The notes beneath the pieces were generated by a model. It worked only from the letters and a program-made list of their open reading frames with translations. It did no database searches and was not told the DNA's origin. Positions 48,912-59,068 of a stretch of DNA of 64,000 nt are shown piece by piece. Source of the DNA: Pirellulaceae bacterium (lineage in GTDB: Bacteria > Planctomycetota > Planctomycetia > Pirellulales > Pirellulaceae); the NCBI GenBank assembly GCA_026004795.1, contig BPJV01000002.1:558001-622000 (forward strand). The letters run 5' to 3'. The position numbers and the translations under genes were made by a program. Within the stretch, counting starts at the first letter, position 1. Each line of letters opens with the position of its first letter.

Positions 48912-51900
48912 TCACTGCGGCACGACATGAAGCGTGTAGTGTGCCTGGTCTGGGAACAGGGAAGTCCCCGCGGGTCCGATGTCGGCGATGTTGATCTCGT
49001 ACACGAACCCAGGTCGCCACTGAGGCAATGCCAGGTGAACCGCTTGGCCATCGGCATCGACACGAATCGCCGCAATCGTCTCCTGACGTTCATCCTGATC
49101 ATCTCCTCCATAGGCAGGAGTCGCGATGCGTCGGTAGGAGCGGATCGCATACGCTTGCTCGCTGCTGGCCAGAACCGGATCAATGGGGCGAGTGAACTCG
49201 ATGCGGAACCCTCGCGGGTCGGCCGTGACCTCCGCAATCCCCAGGGGCAGAAAGCCGGTCGGCCGGATGCACACCAGAGATCCGGTATTCGAACCGCCGC
49301 CCCAACCGCTATCGTGCAGATTACCGACATACAGGTCGCCCTGCGGCGAAATCTCGCAGACGATCGGTCCCTCAAAGGTCGGCTCCTGATCGACTGGATC
49401 CCGACTGAATCGATAGGCAGCCCCCTGATATGTATCACCGACGCGTTGCAAGGTCATACGAATCAAGAACCGTCCATTCATCTCGCAACCGATCAAATGT
49501 CCATCGAACCTCCCCCAACGGCTCTCCTCTGGCCGACGAGCCTGCGGATCGATCAACTGGCAGACACCGTTGACGCTGCGCGTCCAGGGATGCGGTAGGT
49601 TGATCGCGGGTTCTTCGTAGGGTGGTGAGAATCCATCACGGTTTTCTAATTTGTTAATGAAGCCGTAGCGACGGCCGGGCCGCAGATGGTTCAACTCATT
49701 GAACGGATTGTAATTGCCTTGATTATCCGTGGTGAACAGATCGCCTTCGCGGGTCAAGACGATGCCCATGGGGAACCGCAAGCCGGCACTGATCGATTCG
49801 ACACGGTACATCCGTCCAGCCACCGCATCTGGATCAGGTATCAGTTTGATCGCATGTCCACGCAGCACGGCCTGCTCGGGCAATCGATCATCTTGCTGGC
49901 ACGGCAATGCCGCGTAGTAATTGCCTTGCGCATCACGTTCCAAACCTACAGCCCAATCGTGATAGTCGGAGGTGTACCCCCATCCGTCGGCCAGGACTTC
50001 CGCATCCCACAGGTTCCCATGGGGATTGGGTTTCATGCGGAGCAATGCAAATTTCACCAACACATCGAGATGGTTCTCACCGGCCCAGATGCCGTAGGGC
50101 GTGGGGAGATTGTCGCTAATGGCTGAGTAATCGTCGTACCATCCATCGCCGTCTCGGTCTAGCACTTGGAGAACTCGCCCCTTCAACGAGCCGATGAACA
50201 TTTCTCCGCGTGGATTCCACGCCAGGGCGATTGGCATTTCCGCCACGGGGAGCGGTAATTGAATGGCTTCGCATCCCGGCACCACGGGCAGTTCGACGGG
50301 GTGACGTGGCGGCAATTGGACATCCAACCATGGCAGAGAATCGACCGGAAGCGTGGTCCGATACCCACTTTCCCACTGCACAGCCTGCCCATCCGAGGAG
50401 GATAAGTAAAGGAGCCCCTGCTCGGGTACGACCTTAGCGGTCGTGCCCGCTAGCGGAACTACTTCGACCGCCGCGTCGGAGGCCAATTGAAACTGGGATG
50501 CTGTGGCGGTTGCCGACACCAACGTCCCGCCCACGCGCAGCTCGACAGCCTCTTCGTCATCGACTCCTATCTGGGTGCGCACCACCAGTCCATCGGTAGC
50601 TGTGGTGACACGTTGTTCGATCAAGCGCCAGTATTGCTGGTCATCGTCACCGAAATGAATCCTCCCTCGCCACCAAAAACCCGACGCCTCGCGCCCGAAG
50701 GCATCGAGACGCACCGCGGTTTGGCCCGACCGCCGCGTCGGATAGATTCGCTGCGGACGACGCAATCGATAAACTTCCAGGGGCGACGGACTGAGAAACG
50801 GACTTCCCGGCTCCCAATACCACGTCTTACCGCGCGTGTACTGTCGGGCGACATCGCCCAACCACCAGGCGACCAAACGCCCTGATTCCAGATCGAACAG
50901 GACGTTGTGGCGATTGGGCATGCCCACTGCCAAAGGCCACACATACTTCGTCTGCTCGTCAACTTCCAAAACTCCCGTCACCAACTGCGCGACTTCGCGG
51001 TGCTGCGGATCGTTGTGGGCGCGAACGATACGAACAGGATTCGGCTTCGGCGGCTCGAATCCCGGTTGATTCAGCACCTGCCATAGCGACTCCAGCTGCA
51101 CGTCAAGATTACCACCGAGGACACCTGCCACCGGAGTTTGAATGGCAGGCATTTCCATCTGCGGAATGATGCGGGAGGGGTTGCGCACCCAGCGATCGAA
51201 CCATTCCTTGCGAATCCGTTGGCCTAACATGGTCAAATCGGTGCCTCGGGCCTTGAGATCGACCTGCGGTGGAGGCGAACTGCCGATCTGATGGCAGCTT
51301 TGGCAACCGAAGCCGTCGGCAGTGACCAAGCGCGGTGCCGCCAAGGCCACCTCTCTCCCCTCGGGCAACTTCGCCTCCGCGCGGTCATAGTCCGGAATTC
51401 GGTCGGCGTCCACGAAGTAGTCCACAAGCGACTGCAACCGATCGGCCTGTAGCGAGTACTTGGGCATCTGCATGTCCAGCCACGGCCGCAAGGGAGGATG
51501 GCGGCGAGTGATCGCGTCTTTCAATGCCTCCTCGGTGAGCTTGTCACCGATGCCGTGAAGCGCCGGGGGAGCCATGGCGGCCAGTCGCGCGGCCGTTTCG
51601 GGAAACGCCTCGGCCACGGGCGGCAGACGGGGTGCGATTCCCGGATTTGTTCCCCGTGCATGGCACCCCAGGCAGTTCAGTTCGGTCAATCGCGTGGCAG
51701 CGGCCAAGGCGGATCCGCCAGGCAGCAGGCCTCCGCGCACCGTGACCTCCAAATACGCGTTCATCGCATTGCGCAGCGCCTCGGGCAATTCGTATCCCGG
51801 CCGACCTCGCTCGGCGTCGGGCCTCCCCAGACAACTATCGGTCGTGTCTTCGATTGGTGACGTCAAAGGAAGTAAGCCCTGCGGAGCACTGGCCAGGGAA

Positions 51901-53294
51901 TCCGGGAGGAGGTGGCAGTTGTTGCAGCGGTGTTTCCGCACCAGGCGGCGTGCCTCGGACCAGGCGGTTGGCGTAAGGGAATCTGCCGCTGGCTGCCGCA
52001 AGCGACCTGAGGCAAACGAATCGTCCGACTTTCCTTCCCCCCTCTGGCCTTCCCCCGTACCAGGCGTTCGACCTGCCCCAGCGGAGATCTGGGAAAGGTA
52101 GCCGATCAAATCCATGCGTTGGACGGCATCCAGCTCGAAAGCAGGCATCCGATGCACCTTGTTGACCATCGCCGGGTCGGCCAACCAACGTGCCAGGAAC
52201 GCCTCCGGCCGCTTCCGAAGAACACGACTGAGGTCTCCACCCCCGAAAAGGGCGTCGACGATCGACCGATCGGAACCCGTAGCATCCGCCAGCTTGGGGT
52301 CAGGAGACGGGTGGCAGGCGAGGCAGCCGATCGAGTGAAACAATACCGCGCCGGAGTGGGCATCAGGTTGGTCGCGCCTCGGCTGGGAGGATTTGCGGCT
52401 AGCGTTTCGTCGCTGGATTTCGGCGCGCGGGTCGGGGGCGGGAGACGAAGGCAGCGAAGCGGCCAAGAGGGCGTCGGCGACGAGATGCGCTTCCTCTGGT
52501 GACAGCCCCAAGAAAGGCATGCGCCGATTTGCCAGGCGTTGCATCAAGAGATCCGCCTCGCGCCCCGTGCCTGCGGCAGGGTAATCCTGCGGCGTGGCCA
52601 TTAAATGCTGGATTAACCAATCCCGTTCGATGTTTCCCTGCAGGTGCGTCAAATCGGGACCGGGAACCGGTGGCAGTCCCCGGTCGATGTGATGGCAGGC
52701 GGCGCACCGCAGGCCGTGCACCAGCTGGGGCGCGTGCTGAAGCCAAGGAGAGATGGTCTGTTCCCATGCGTGCCAGAAATACCGCCCCGCGATCGGTTCG
52801 CGAACGAATCCTGGCGCTGACCAAAAGAGGAGCAGTTGGGGTTCTCGCGTCGCCGGCCGATACTGGATGCGAAAAGGCAATCGGCCAACACCTAGTTGCA
52901 GTGGTTGGCTCGACACCCAGGCGGGAGTGTCGGCCGCCGCGCTCCAGGAGGATTCGCCATCGATCTCCACCGTGAGCTCCCCGGCTACGAAGGCGTGGAA
53001 CGTGATGGGGCCTTTGTCGCGAATATGCAGCCAGCCCTGCCACACAATCTGCGTTAGCGATGACTGCTCCGCCAGCGAATCGGCAGGTGAATCCTCGGGC
53101 AGGTACTGCGGCACTTCATCGACCTGCTTCCATACCCCGGATGGGCAATGGTAGTGGCCAACAAGCCCCGGGAGGAACTCGGGAGCTTCATCTTGAGCCG
53201 AAACCAGTCGAACCGTGATCACACTGGCAAGGAGAATCACCATCGATAGCTTGCGCAGAATCGTTGTCATCGGACTTGGCGGTTGGTGTTGCAT
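48912..53294 (-). CDS. Giant five-heme cytochrome with PA14-like and beta-propeller domains
   Basis: A 1460-residue exported protein. Signal peptide cleaved after VSAQ. Residues ~35-180 resemble a PA14 domain (GLVGHYHCPSG; VWQGWLHIRDKGPITFHAFV; IDGESSWS). Five CxxCH motifs follow: CAACH (~196), CLACH (~322), CNNCH (~455), CLGCH (~539) and CQSCH (~662), each in its own c-type domain. The second half (~1010-1340) is a soluble-dehydrogenase-like propeller (GEMFIGSLKGRVLQVLDRDG, PYGIWAGENHLDVL, PMGIVLTREGDLFTTDNQG). The end is a Big-like strand-rich domain. Start at 53294 is the ATG that directly precedes the signal peptide. Periplasmic or surface electron transfer coupled to sugar oxidation is inferred. 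Confidence 0.88.
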   Translation of the reverse strand: MQHQPPSPMTTILRKLSMVILLASVITVRLVSAQDEAPEFLPGLVGHYHCPSGVWKQVDEVPQYLPEDSPADSLAEQSSLTQIVWQGWLHIRDKGPITFHAFVAGELTVEIDGESSWSAAADTPAWVSSQPLQLGVGRLPFRIQYRPATREPQLLLFWSAPGFVREPIAGRYFWHAWEQTISPWLQHAPQLVHGLRCAACHHIDRGLPPVPGPDLTHLQGNIERDWLIQHLMATPQDYPAAGTGREADLLMQRLANRRMPFLGLSPEEAHLVADALLAASLPSSPAPDPRAEIQRRNASRKSSQPRRDQPDAHSGAVLFHSIGCLACHPSPDPKLADATGSDRSIVDALFGGGDLSRVLRKRPEAFLARWLADPAMVNKVHRMPAFELDAVQRMDLIGYLSQISAGAGRTPGTGEGQRGEGKSDDSFASGRLRQPAADSLTPTAWSEARRLVRKHRCNNCHLLPDSLASAPQGLLPLTSPIEDTTDSCLGRPDAERGRPGYELPEALRNAMNAYLEVTVRGGLLPGGSALAAATRLTELNCLGCHARGTNPGIAPRLPPVAEAFPETAARLAAMAPPALHGIGDKLTEEALKDAITRRHPPLRPWLDMQMPKYSLQADRLQSLVDYFVDADRIPDYDRAEAKLPEGREVALAAPRLVTADGFGCQSCHQIGSSPPPQVDLKARGTDLTMLGQRIRKEWFDRWVRNPSRIIPQMEMPAIQTPVAGVLGGNLDVQLESLWQVLNQPGFEPPKPNPVRIVRAHNDPQHREVAQLVTGVLEVDEQTKYVWPLAVGMPNRHNVLFDLESGRLVAWWLGDVARQYTRGKTWYWEPGSPFLSPSPLEVYRLRRPQRIYPTRRSGQTAVRLDAFGREASGFWWRGRIHFGDDDQQYWRLIEQRVTTATDGLVVRTQIGVDDEEAVELRVGGTLVSATATASQFQLASDAAVEVVPLAGTTAKVVPEQGLLYLSSSDGQAVQWESGYRTTLPVDSLPWLDVQLPPRHPVELPVVPGCEAIQLPLPVAEMPIALAWNPRGEMFIGSLKGRVLQVLDRDGDGWYDDYSAISDNLPTPYGIWAGENHLDVLVKFALLRMKPNPHGNLWDAEVLADGWGYTSDYHDWAVGLERDAQGNYYAALPCQQDDRLPEQAVLRGHAIKLIPDPDAVAGRMYRVESISAGLRFPMGIVLTREGDLFTTDNQGNYNPFNELNHLRPGRRYGFINKLENRDGFSPPYEEPAINLPHPWTRSVNGVCQLIDPQARRPEESRWGRFDGHLIGCEMNGRFLIRMTLQRVGDTYQGAAYRFSRDPVDQEPTFEGPIVCEISPQGDLYVGNLHDSGWGGGSNTGSLVCIRPTGFLPLGIAEVTADPRGFRIEFTRPIDPVLASSEQAYAIRSYRRIATPAYGGDDQDERQETIAAIRVDADGQAVHLALPQWRPGFVYEINIADIGPAGTSLFPDQAHYTLHVVPQ

Positions 53295-53518
53295 GCCGAT
53301 TTCTTCTATATTGCGATCGTGGCGGAGGATTCCGAACCGGAGAGGTAGACTTTTGGCGGGCCTGTTTCGCGGGATATTGCGGCACGGCTTCCCTTCGAAA
53401 TGGTCATTATACCCGGCAAGGAGTATGATGTTTAAGTGATGCTGCCACCGGCCTGGTGGCCCGCGCCGACGCGGTCGGATCAACACCTTCCATCGAAATC
53501 CTAGGGAGTGCAGGATTC

Positions 53519-54526
53519 ATGCGAACTCGAATTGGAGCCCCTGTGACTATGGTCACCGGCCTGCTGTGCACCGCGACCATCTTGGGCCTCGCGCCGTCGC
53601 TTACCGTGGCCGCGGGCCAAGAGCAGCGCGGATCGGCGGTTTCTGGCCAGCAGGCTTCGGCCGCAACCGCGGACCGACAACCGGAAAGCGACGAGCAACC
53701 GCCAGAGGCATCACGGGACGGCACGGTCCGGCCGCACGAAAGAGGTCGAGAATCGGAATTGGAGTTTGTACGCATTAAAAAGGAGGGCAAAGTTCCGGTC
53801 GCCTTGCAAACGGCCATCGTTACCTATCGTCGCGAGGATGGCACCGGCCCCGAAGTTACCCTGATCGGTGCGATTCATGTCGGCGAACGGGAATACTATC
53901 AGCGGCTTAATGAGTTGTTCCAACAGTTCGACGCCTTGTTGTTCGAGATGGTGATGGATCCACAAGGCGGTATCCCCGATCCGGAGGAGCGCGGGGTGAG
54001 TCCAGTGAGCACGATTCAAGTCGGGTTGAAAGAAGCACTCGGCCTGAGCTTTCAATTGGATGAAATCGACTATCACGCCGCCAACTTTGTCCATGCCGAT
54101 ATGACCCCCGAGGAGTTTTTCGAGACGATGCGCAAACGCAAGGAAGGCGTGTTGCAGATGTTCCTTCGTTCCGTGGGCGCCAGCCTGGCGATGCAAAGTG
54201 CCGGGCAAGCCAACGACCTCGACCTGATCACCGCGTTGATGGCCCAAGATTCCCAAGCAGCCCTGCGTCGCGCCTTCGCCGAGCAGATGAGCTTGATGGA
54301 CGGTCAGATGGCCGCGCTAACCGGCGAGGACGGGAAGAGCACGTTGATTACCGAGCGGAATGCCAAAGCGATGGAGGTCCTCCAGCGAGAAATTGCCGCG
54401 GGCAAGAAAAAGCTGGGCATTTTCTATGGAGCGGGACACCTCGAGGATATGCACCGTCGGTTGGTCGACGAGTTCGGCCTTCGCCCGGTCGACACCCAGT
54501 GGTTGGACGCGTGGTCTCTACGCTAA
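53519..54526 (+). CDS. Exported TraB/GumN-like protein
   Basis: A 335-residue protein with a signal peptide (residues 1-30) and a Gln/Glu-rich linker. The core starts at [20 protein letters not shown], where an 'IGAIHVG' strand followed by an EYY helix is the TraB/PrgY/GumN opening; [11 protein letters not shown] is the second hallmark (acidic residues of a putative metal site), and [14 protein letters not shown] is the terminal block with the GAGH. Start at 53519, with CAGG five bases upstream. Divergent from the giant cytochrome gene and ~170 bases before the sulfatase on the same strand. Function of TraB-like proteins is unproven; protease-like EreA/ChaN folds have been proposed. Confidence 0.75.
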   Translation: MRTRIGAPVTMVTGLLCTATILGLAPSLTVAAGQEQRGSAVSGQQASAATADRQPESDEQPPEASRDGTVRPHERGRESELEFVRIKKEGKVPVALQTAIVTYRREDGTGPEVTLIGAIHVGEREYYQRLNELFQQFDALLFEMVMDPQGGIPDPEERGVSPVSTIQVGLKEALGLSFQLDEIDYHAANFVHADMTPEEFFETMRKRKEGVLQMFLRSVGASLAMQSAGQANDLDLITALMAQDSQAALRRAFAEQMSLMDGQMAALTGEDGKSTLITERNAKAMEVLQREIAAGKKKLGIFYGAGHLEDMHRRLVDEFGLRPVDTQWLDAWSLR

Positions 54527-54696
54527 GCTCCCCCATGAACGAACGGCCCCCAGAGCCCTTCCCCGGTGTTCGTGGGCCAGGGAAGAGTTCTTGGGAAACG
54601 GTCTGGAAAGACGATCCGATGGTACCTCTTTTCGTGCCGAAGGTTGCCAAGCGACCTCGGCCTTTTTTCCTGTTTTGTCAAGCAAGAGTTGGCTTC

Positions 54697-56184
54697 ATGC
54701 CGTGTGATCTTGGTACGGTGAGCCGGTGCCTGCTGTTGATGCTCGCTTGCCTGGCCGGGTTGCGGCCACAGCGGGCAGGTGGACAGGAGGCCCCGCCAAC
54801 CGATACTCATCGCATGAACGTGTTGTTCGTGGCAGTAGACGATCTGGCCTGTGCCATCGGGTGTTATGGGGACCGCCGTGCCGTCACGCCGCATCTGGAT
54901 CAGTTGGCTGAAGATGGCGTTTTGTTCACACGAGCTTACTGCCAATTGCCGTTATGCAATCCAAGCCGGGCATCGGTTCTAACCGGAATGCGTCCCGATC
55001 AACTTCAGGTCTACGATCTGGAACGCCACTTCCGCCAATCCATGCCCCAGGTGACGACGTTGCCACAGTTGTTTCGTCGCCACGGTTGGTTCACCGCTCG
55101 GGTAGGAAAGATCTTTCATTACGATGTGCCTTTTGGCATAGGAACCGACGGGTTGGACGATCCGCAATCTTGGGATGTGGTCGTTAATCCGAAGGGACGC
55201 GATACGGCGGAGGAACACTTGATCTTTAATGCCGAGCCACATCGGCCGATCAGCGGCGCGCTGAGTTGGTTGGCAGCCGATGGGGACGACAGCGAGCAGA
55301 CCGACGGCATGGTGGTGACCGCAGCGCTACAGCTCCTTCGAGAACATGGGGATGCTCCGTTTTTCCTGGGAGTGGGGTTCTTTCGCCCGCACACGCCCTA
55401 CGTTGCTCCCCGCCGCTACTTCGATCTGTTTTCCTTCGAAGCCATGCGATTGCCGTGGTCGCCCCCCCACGACCGAGAGGATATCCCAGCCGCGGCCTTT
55501 GCTCACAATTGCCAAGTTCCGCACTACGGGTTGGACGAACGGACGTGTCGAGAGGCGTTGCGTGCCTATTACGCCAGCGTGGCCTTCGTGGACGCCCAAC
55601 TGGGGCGACTCCGGAAAGGCCTGGTGGAAGCGGGAATTGCCAACCGCACCATCATCGTCCTCTGGTCCGATCACGGCTATCACCTGGGAGAACACCAGGG
55701 GGTGTGGCAGAAACGTTGCCTTTTCGAACCTTCCGCACGAACTCCGTTGATCATCTACGACCCTCGGGCTGCGGGAAACGGAACTCCCTGCCCCCGGATC
55801 GTAGAGCTGGTCGACCTGTATCCGACTATCGCGAAGTCGTGTGGGCTGACGCCTCCCACCGAGGTTGCCGGACGCAGCCTGGTTCCACTTCTACAATCCC
55901 CCACCCAACCGTGGCGTGAAGTCGCCGTCACTCAAGTATTGCGACCTGGCGATGGCATGCCAGTGATGGGGCGCAGCGTCCGCACGCCACGGTGGAGATA
56001 TACCGAGTGGAATGGCGGCCAAATGGGTCGTGAGCTTTACGATCATCTGCACGATCCCCACGAGTTCCACAACCTGGCCGGCCGCGCGGACAAGCAGTCG
56101 TTGATGGAGCGATTGCGGTCGCGATTCGATGGTCGTGCCATAGCAACGCCACCGCCTACCCCCTTCAACCCGCAACGGCTGTGA
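54697..56184 (+). CDS. Exported sulfatase, iduronate-2-sulfatase-like
   Basis: A 495-residue enzyme with a signal peptide (to ~residue 30, QRAGGQEA). [19 protein letters not shown] carries the first calcium-ligand aspartates, and [13 protein letters not shown] is the CxPSR signature whose Cys is converted to formylglycine by a sulfatase-maturing enzyme. [25 protein letters not shown] and [18 protein letters not shown] are characteristic of the iduronate-2-sulfatase subgroup. It would remove sulfate esters from sulfated polysaccharides outside the cytoplasm. The start at 54697 ([10 protein letters not shown]) directly precedes the hydrophobic signal; upstream in-frame codons are not homologous. 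Nine bases separate its stop from the next gene. Confidence 0.92.
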   Translation: MPCDLGTVSRCLLLMLACLAGLRPQRAGGQEAPPTDTHRMNVLFVAVDDLACAIGCYGDRRAVTPHLDQLAEDGVLFTRAYCQLPLCNPSRASVLTGMRPDQLQVYDLERHFRQSMPQVTTLPQLFRRHGWFTARVGKIFHYDVPFGIGTDGLDDPQSWDVVVNPKGRDTAEEHLIFNAEPHRPISGALSWLAADGDDSEQTDGMVVTAALQLLREHGDAPFFLGVGFFRPHTPYVAPRRYFDLFSFEAMRLPWSPPHDREDIPAAAFAHNCQVPHYGLDERTCREALRAYYASVAFVDAQLGRLRKGLVEAGIANRTIIVLWSDHGYHLGEHQGVWQKRCLFEPSARTPLIIYDPRAAGNGTPCPRIVELVDLYPTIAKSCGLTPPTEVAGRSLVPLLQSPTQPWREVAVTQVLRPGDGMPVMGRSVRTPRWRYTEWNGGQMGRELYDHLHDPHEFHNLAGRADKQSLMERLRSRFDGRAIATPPPTPFNPQRL

Positions 56185-56193
56185 GGTACCCAG

Positions 56194-57330
56194 ATGGCAG
56201 AACCACGAGCCTATGCTGAAGAGGTGGTCGACGCAATTCCGAGGTGGATGGCCAGGCGTCCCTTTATTGTTCCATGCCGACACCGCACCGCGGGGCTGCT
56301 GATTTTTTTCCTGCCTCTCTGCCACTGGCTGGCGGCTAGCGGCCGGGCACAGGACAACCAGCCTGAATCGCTGACCGAGGCGCAGGCGGCCGTCGCGCCG
56401 CGGAGTGATCGCATCACGCTGCACCGTCCACCGCCTGCTCAGGATATGTGGAGTGGTCCGCAGCACGAGATCGTCAACGGTCGCATCCTCCAATTCGATC
56501 AGGAGTGGTTGGTCTATATCGGTGCAGATGGCCAACAGCACTCGGTAGCCAGCGATCTGGTCGAGCAGGTCGACGTCCAATGGGCGAACGATGCCGCCCG
56601 TCAGGCCAAGCAACTGGTCGACAGGCGAGAATACCGAGCGGCAATACGAGCCCTGGAATCTGCGGTCAAAAGCGGCATTCCGCGATGGCAGCAGCGTCTG
56701 TTGATCGCTGACCTGGTGCGATGTGTGGAGGCGATCGGGCAACCACGAGTAGCCGGAGTGTTGTTTCTCAACCTGGCCCGCTCCGCACCACCGTTGCTGG
56801 TGTATGCGGACATGCCATTGACCTGGTCGGCGCAAGAACCCGACGCCAGCATGGCCGAACAACTCGACGCCTGGTTTACGTCGAGCGACCCACATGCCCG
56901 CTTGTTAGCCGCCAGCTGGCTGCTATCGGGAAACCGTCGACAGGAGGCGGAGTCCGTGTTGACCGAGTTGCAAGCCTCCTCGATCCGCGGCATCGCCCTG
57001 CTGGCCACCCTGCAAGCCTGGCGAGCGACTCCGCCGACGGAGACCGAAGGTCGAGTAGCCGAGTGGATGGCCGTGAGAGACAGCCTGCTGCGTCCGCTGC
57101 AGCTCGGCCCCACCCTGTGGCTGGCTGAACGTCTGGAAGCCACCGGCCATCGCGAACTGGCCCTCGGGCAGTGGATGCGGATTGTCACTCAGCATGGCGA
57201 CCGTTACCATCGCTGGCAAGTGGCGGCCGGACGAGCAGCGGGATTGATACAAGCAGTAGGATCCGAGGACGAGGCACAGAGGTTGAATGCATGGATTGTC
57301 GAATTGTCCGAACCAGTGGAATCACCGTAG
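56194..57330 (+). CDS. Exported helical-repeat protein of unknown function
   Basis: A 378-residue protein with a hydrophobic signal at residues ~33-52 (LLIFFLPLCHWLA), cleavage near GRAQ. Residues ~85-125 (IVNGRILQFDQEWLVYIGAD) form a short beta-domain, after which helical TPR-like repeats follow (REYRAAIRALESAVKSGI; AEQLDAWFTSSDPHARLLAA; EWMAVRDSLL). No enzyme motif was seen. The 3' end overlaps the exbB-like gene by ~40 bases, and the sulfatase lies nine bases upstream, so it belongs to the ExbB-ExbD operon and probably works with it. Confidence 0.7.
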   Translation: MAEPRAYAEEVVDAIPRWMARRPFIVPCRHRTAGLLIFFLPLCHWLAASGRAQDNQPESLTEAQAAVAPRSDRITLHRPPPAQDMWSGPQHEIVNGRILQFDQEWLVYIGADGQQHSVASDLVEQVDVQWANDAARQAKQLVDRREYRAAIRALESAVKSGIPRWQQRLLIADLVRCVEAIGQPRVAGVLFLNLARSAPPLLVYADMPLTWSAQEPDASMAEQLDAWFTSSDPHARLLAASWLLSGNRRQEAESVLTELQASSIRGIALLATLQAWRATPPTETEGRVAEWMAVRDSLLRPLQLGPTLWLAERLEATGHRELALGQWMRIVTQHGDRYHRWQVAAGRAAGLIQAVGSEDEAQRLNAWIVELSEPVESP

Positions 57331-58127
57331 TCACTGCTTGCGTCGTGGCGACGCTTCCGGCGACGACCATGGCGCAGGCAGAGTCCGGTGGCGCGCCATC
57401 GAACCATGAGGAACGGGTGGGAGGCTTCTGGGACATAATCCTGTCCGGTGGCTGGTTCGGCACGACGGTACTGATCGTCTTGGTCGTTCTGTCGATGGTA
57501 GCGGTCTACTTGATCGTCGAACAGATGCTGGTCCTGCGGCGCAACGAAGTGATGCCGGCGGGACTGGCCGAGGAGGTGCGGCAGTTGCTTGCGGCAGGTC
57601 GGCTGAAAGAAGCTGATGCCGCCTGCCGCCGTCGTCCCAGCCCGCTGTCGTTTGTTCTGCTTAGCGGGATCGCTGAGTTGGACTTCGGCTGGCAAGCGAT
57701 GGAGAAAGCCATGGAGGATGCGGTGGCAGAGCAAGCGGCCAAGTTATTCCGTCGTATCGAGTACCTCTCGGTGATTGGCAATCTGGCTCCGATGTGTGGC
57801 CTGTTGGGGACGGTAACCGGCATGATTCTGGCCTTCCAACAGGTGGCGGTAAACCAAGGGATGGCCGGCGCAGCAGATCTGGCCGAGGGCATCTACTCGG
57901 CCCTCGTCACCACCGTGGCAGGGCTGATCGTCGCCATCCCCGCCTTGGGAGCCTTTGCCGTGCTGCGCAATCGCGTCGACCAGCGGATCGCCGAAACAGC
58001 CTATCTGGCCCAACACGTATTCGCCCCCCTCCGCCGCCGTGCGGTGCAGTTGCCTTCGCGACCGTCCCCACCGCCTCCGACCAGGCCTCCCGCGTCCCCC
58101 AGTTCTCCCCCGCCACGCCAAGGATAA
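57291..58127 (+). CDS. MotA/TolQ/ExbB proton-channel family protein
   Basis: A 278-residue inner-membrane protein. Start at ATG 57291, which overlaps the preceding gene; a Cys/Ser-rich signal-like stretch leads to IILSGGWFGTTVLIVLVVLS (first core helix), then a cytoplasmic loop (EADAACRRRPSPLSFVL) and the two hallmark helices EYLSVIGNLAPMCGLLGTVTG and IYSALVTTVAGLIVAIPALG, with the family's conserved Thr/Gly pore pattern. An extended Pro-rich tail is unusual. Works with an ExbD partner to use proton motive force for outer-membrane or envelope work. Five bases separate its stop from the first exbD. Confidence 0.9.
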   Translation: MDCRIVRTSGITVVTACVVATLPATTMAQAESGGAPSNHEERVGGFWDIILSGGWFGTTVLIVLVVLSMVAVYLIVEQMLVLRRNEVMPAGLAEEVRQLLAAGRLKEADAACRRRPSPLSFVLLSGIAELDFGWQAMEKAMEDAVAEQAAKLFRRIEYLSVIGNLAPMCGLLGTVTGMILAFQQVAVNQGMAGAADLAEGIYSALVTTVAGLIVAIPALGAFAVLRNRVDQRIAETAYLAQHVFAPLRRRAVQLPSRPSPPPPTRPPASPSSPPPRQG

Positions 58128-58131
58128 CTCC

Positions 58132-58555
58132 ATGCGGACGCCTCGATTGCTTGCCGCCGGTTCCTCCCGGATCAACATGACACCCATGATCGATGTCGTG
58201 TTTCTGTTGATTATCTTTTTTCTTGGTCTCCAGCCATCTGGCCAAACAAGAGAATTACATGCCCTTGGACCTTCCCACGGCCGCAGCCGCCATGGGGGAA
58301 ACGCCACAGGAATCGACGATCGTCGTCAATGTGGCTGCGGACGGGAATTGGTACGCCCTGGGCCAACAGGTCGATCTCCCCCAGCTTGCCAATCTCCTGC
58401 GCCGCCAACGCATGAGAGCTGCCGAGCCGGTTCGTCTGCGCCTTAGGACTGATGCCCAAGTTGCCTACCGGCGTGTCGCCCCCATTCTTCGCTTGGCTGC
58501 CCAGGAAGGGATCGGAGATATCGCGTTTTCTGTCTTCGAGGAACGAGCACGATGA
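58132..58555 (+). CDS. ExbD/TolR-family protein 1, frameshifted
   Basis: About 140 residues when repaired. AAGGA lies seven bases upstream of ATG 58132. The first frame reads INMTPMIDVVFLLIIFFL, the ExbD/TolR membrane segment with its Asp (in MIDVV) that carries protons. At 58225-58226 (CTTGGTC) an extra G shifts the frame; without it the reading continues VSSHLAKQENYMPLDLP and on to a normal C-terminal ExbD domain (IVVNVAADGNWYALGQQVDL, LRTDAQVAYRRVAPIL). Its stop overlaps the next start as ATGA (58552-58555). Confidence 0.85.
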
Positions 58556-59026
58556 AAACCGATTACACTTTCGATGCCCATCCCCAGCGGCGCCGGCGGC
58601 CGGAGGATGCCGATGTGGCCATGACGCCGATGATCGATGTCATCTTCTTGCTGCTCGTTTTCTTTTTGGCGACCAGCAGTTTCCGCGCGGTAGAGAAATT
58701 GCTGCCCAGCGGAGTCACCGAGTTTGCGCCCGTAGCTGGTACCGCCTCCGGAGAACCACCTCCCAGACCCTCCTGAAGAGTGGATCGAACAGGTGGTCGT
58801 GCGGATCGGATGGGAGGATGGCCAGGTGACCGTCTCGGTCAACGGAAGCCGCTTGGGCGACTTCGGAGAATTGCCGGGACGATTTCAACGTATTCGCGAA
58901 GTGCACCAAGATGTCCCCATCGTCATTGATCCTGATGCGGAAGTCCCCATGCAGCAAGTGGTACGCGCCTACGATTGGGCTCGTCAAGCCGGACTTCTGC
59001 GCGTATTCTTGGCTACTCGATCGTAA
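58552..59026 (+). CDS. ExbD/TolR-family protein 2, frameshifted
   Basis: A second copy, ~158 residues once repaired. DVAMTPMIDVIFLLLVFFLATS is the membrane segment with the proton-carrying Asp. The frame ends early at PPPRPS because of an extra C at 58762-58764; removing it gives PPPDPPEEWIEQVVVRIGWE and links to the downstream segment with VTVSVNGSRLGDFGEL and VIDPDAEVPMQQVVRAYDWA. Starts inside the stop of the first exbD (ATGA), so translation is coupled. Two ExbD proteins per ExbB is common in planctomycete and other TolQR-like clusters. Confidence 0.85.
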
Positions 59027-59068
59027 ACTCATCCACCGATTGCCCATTGATCGCTGAACCGTCATTGA

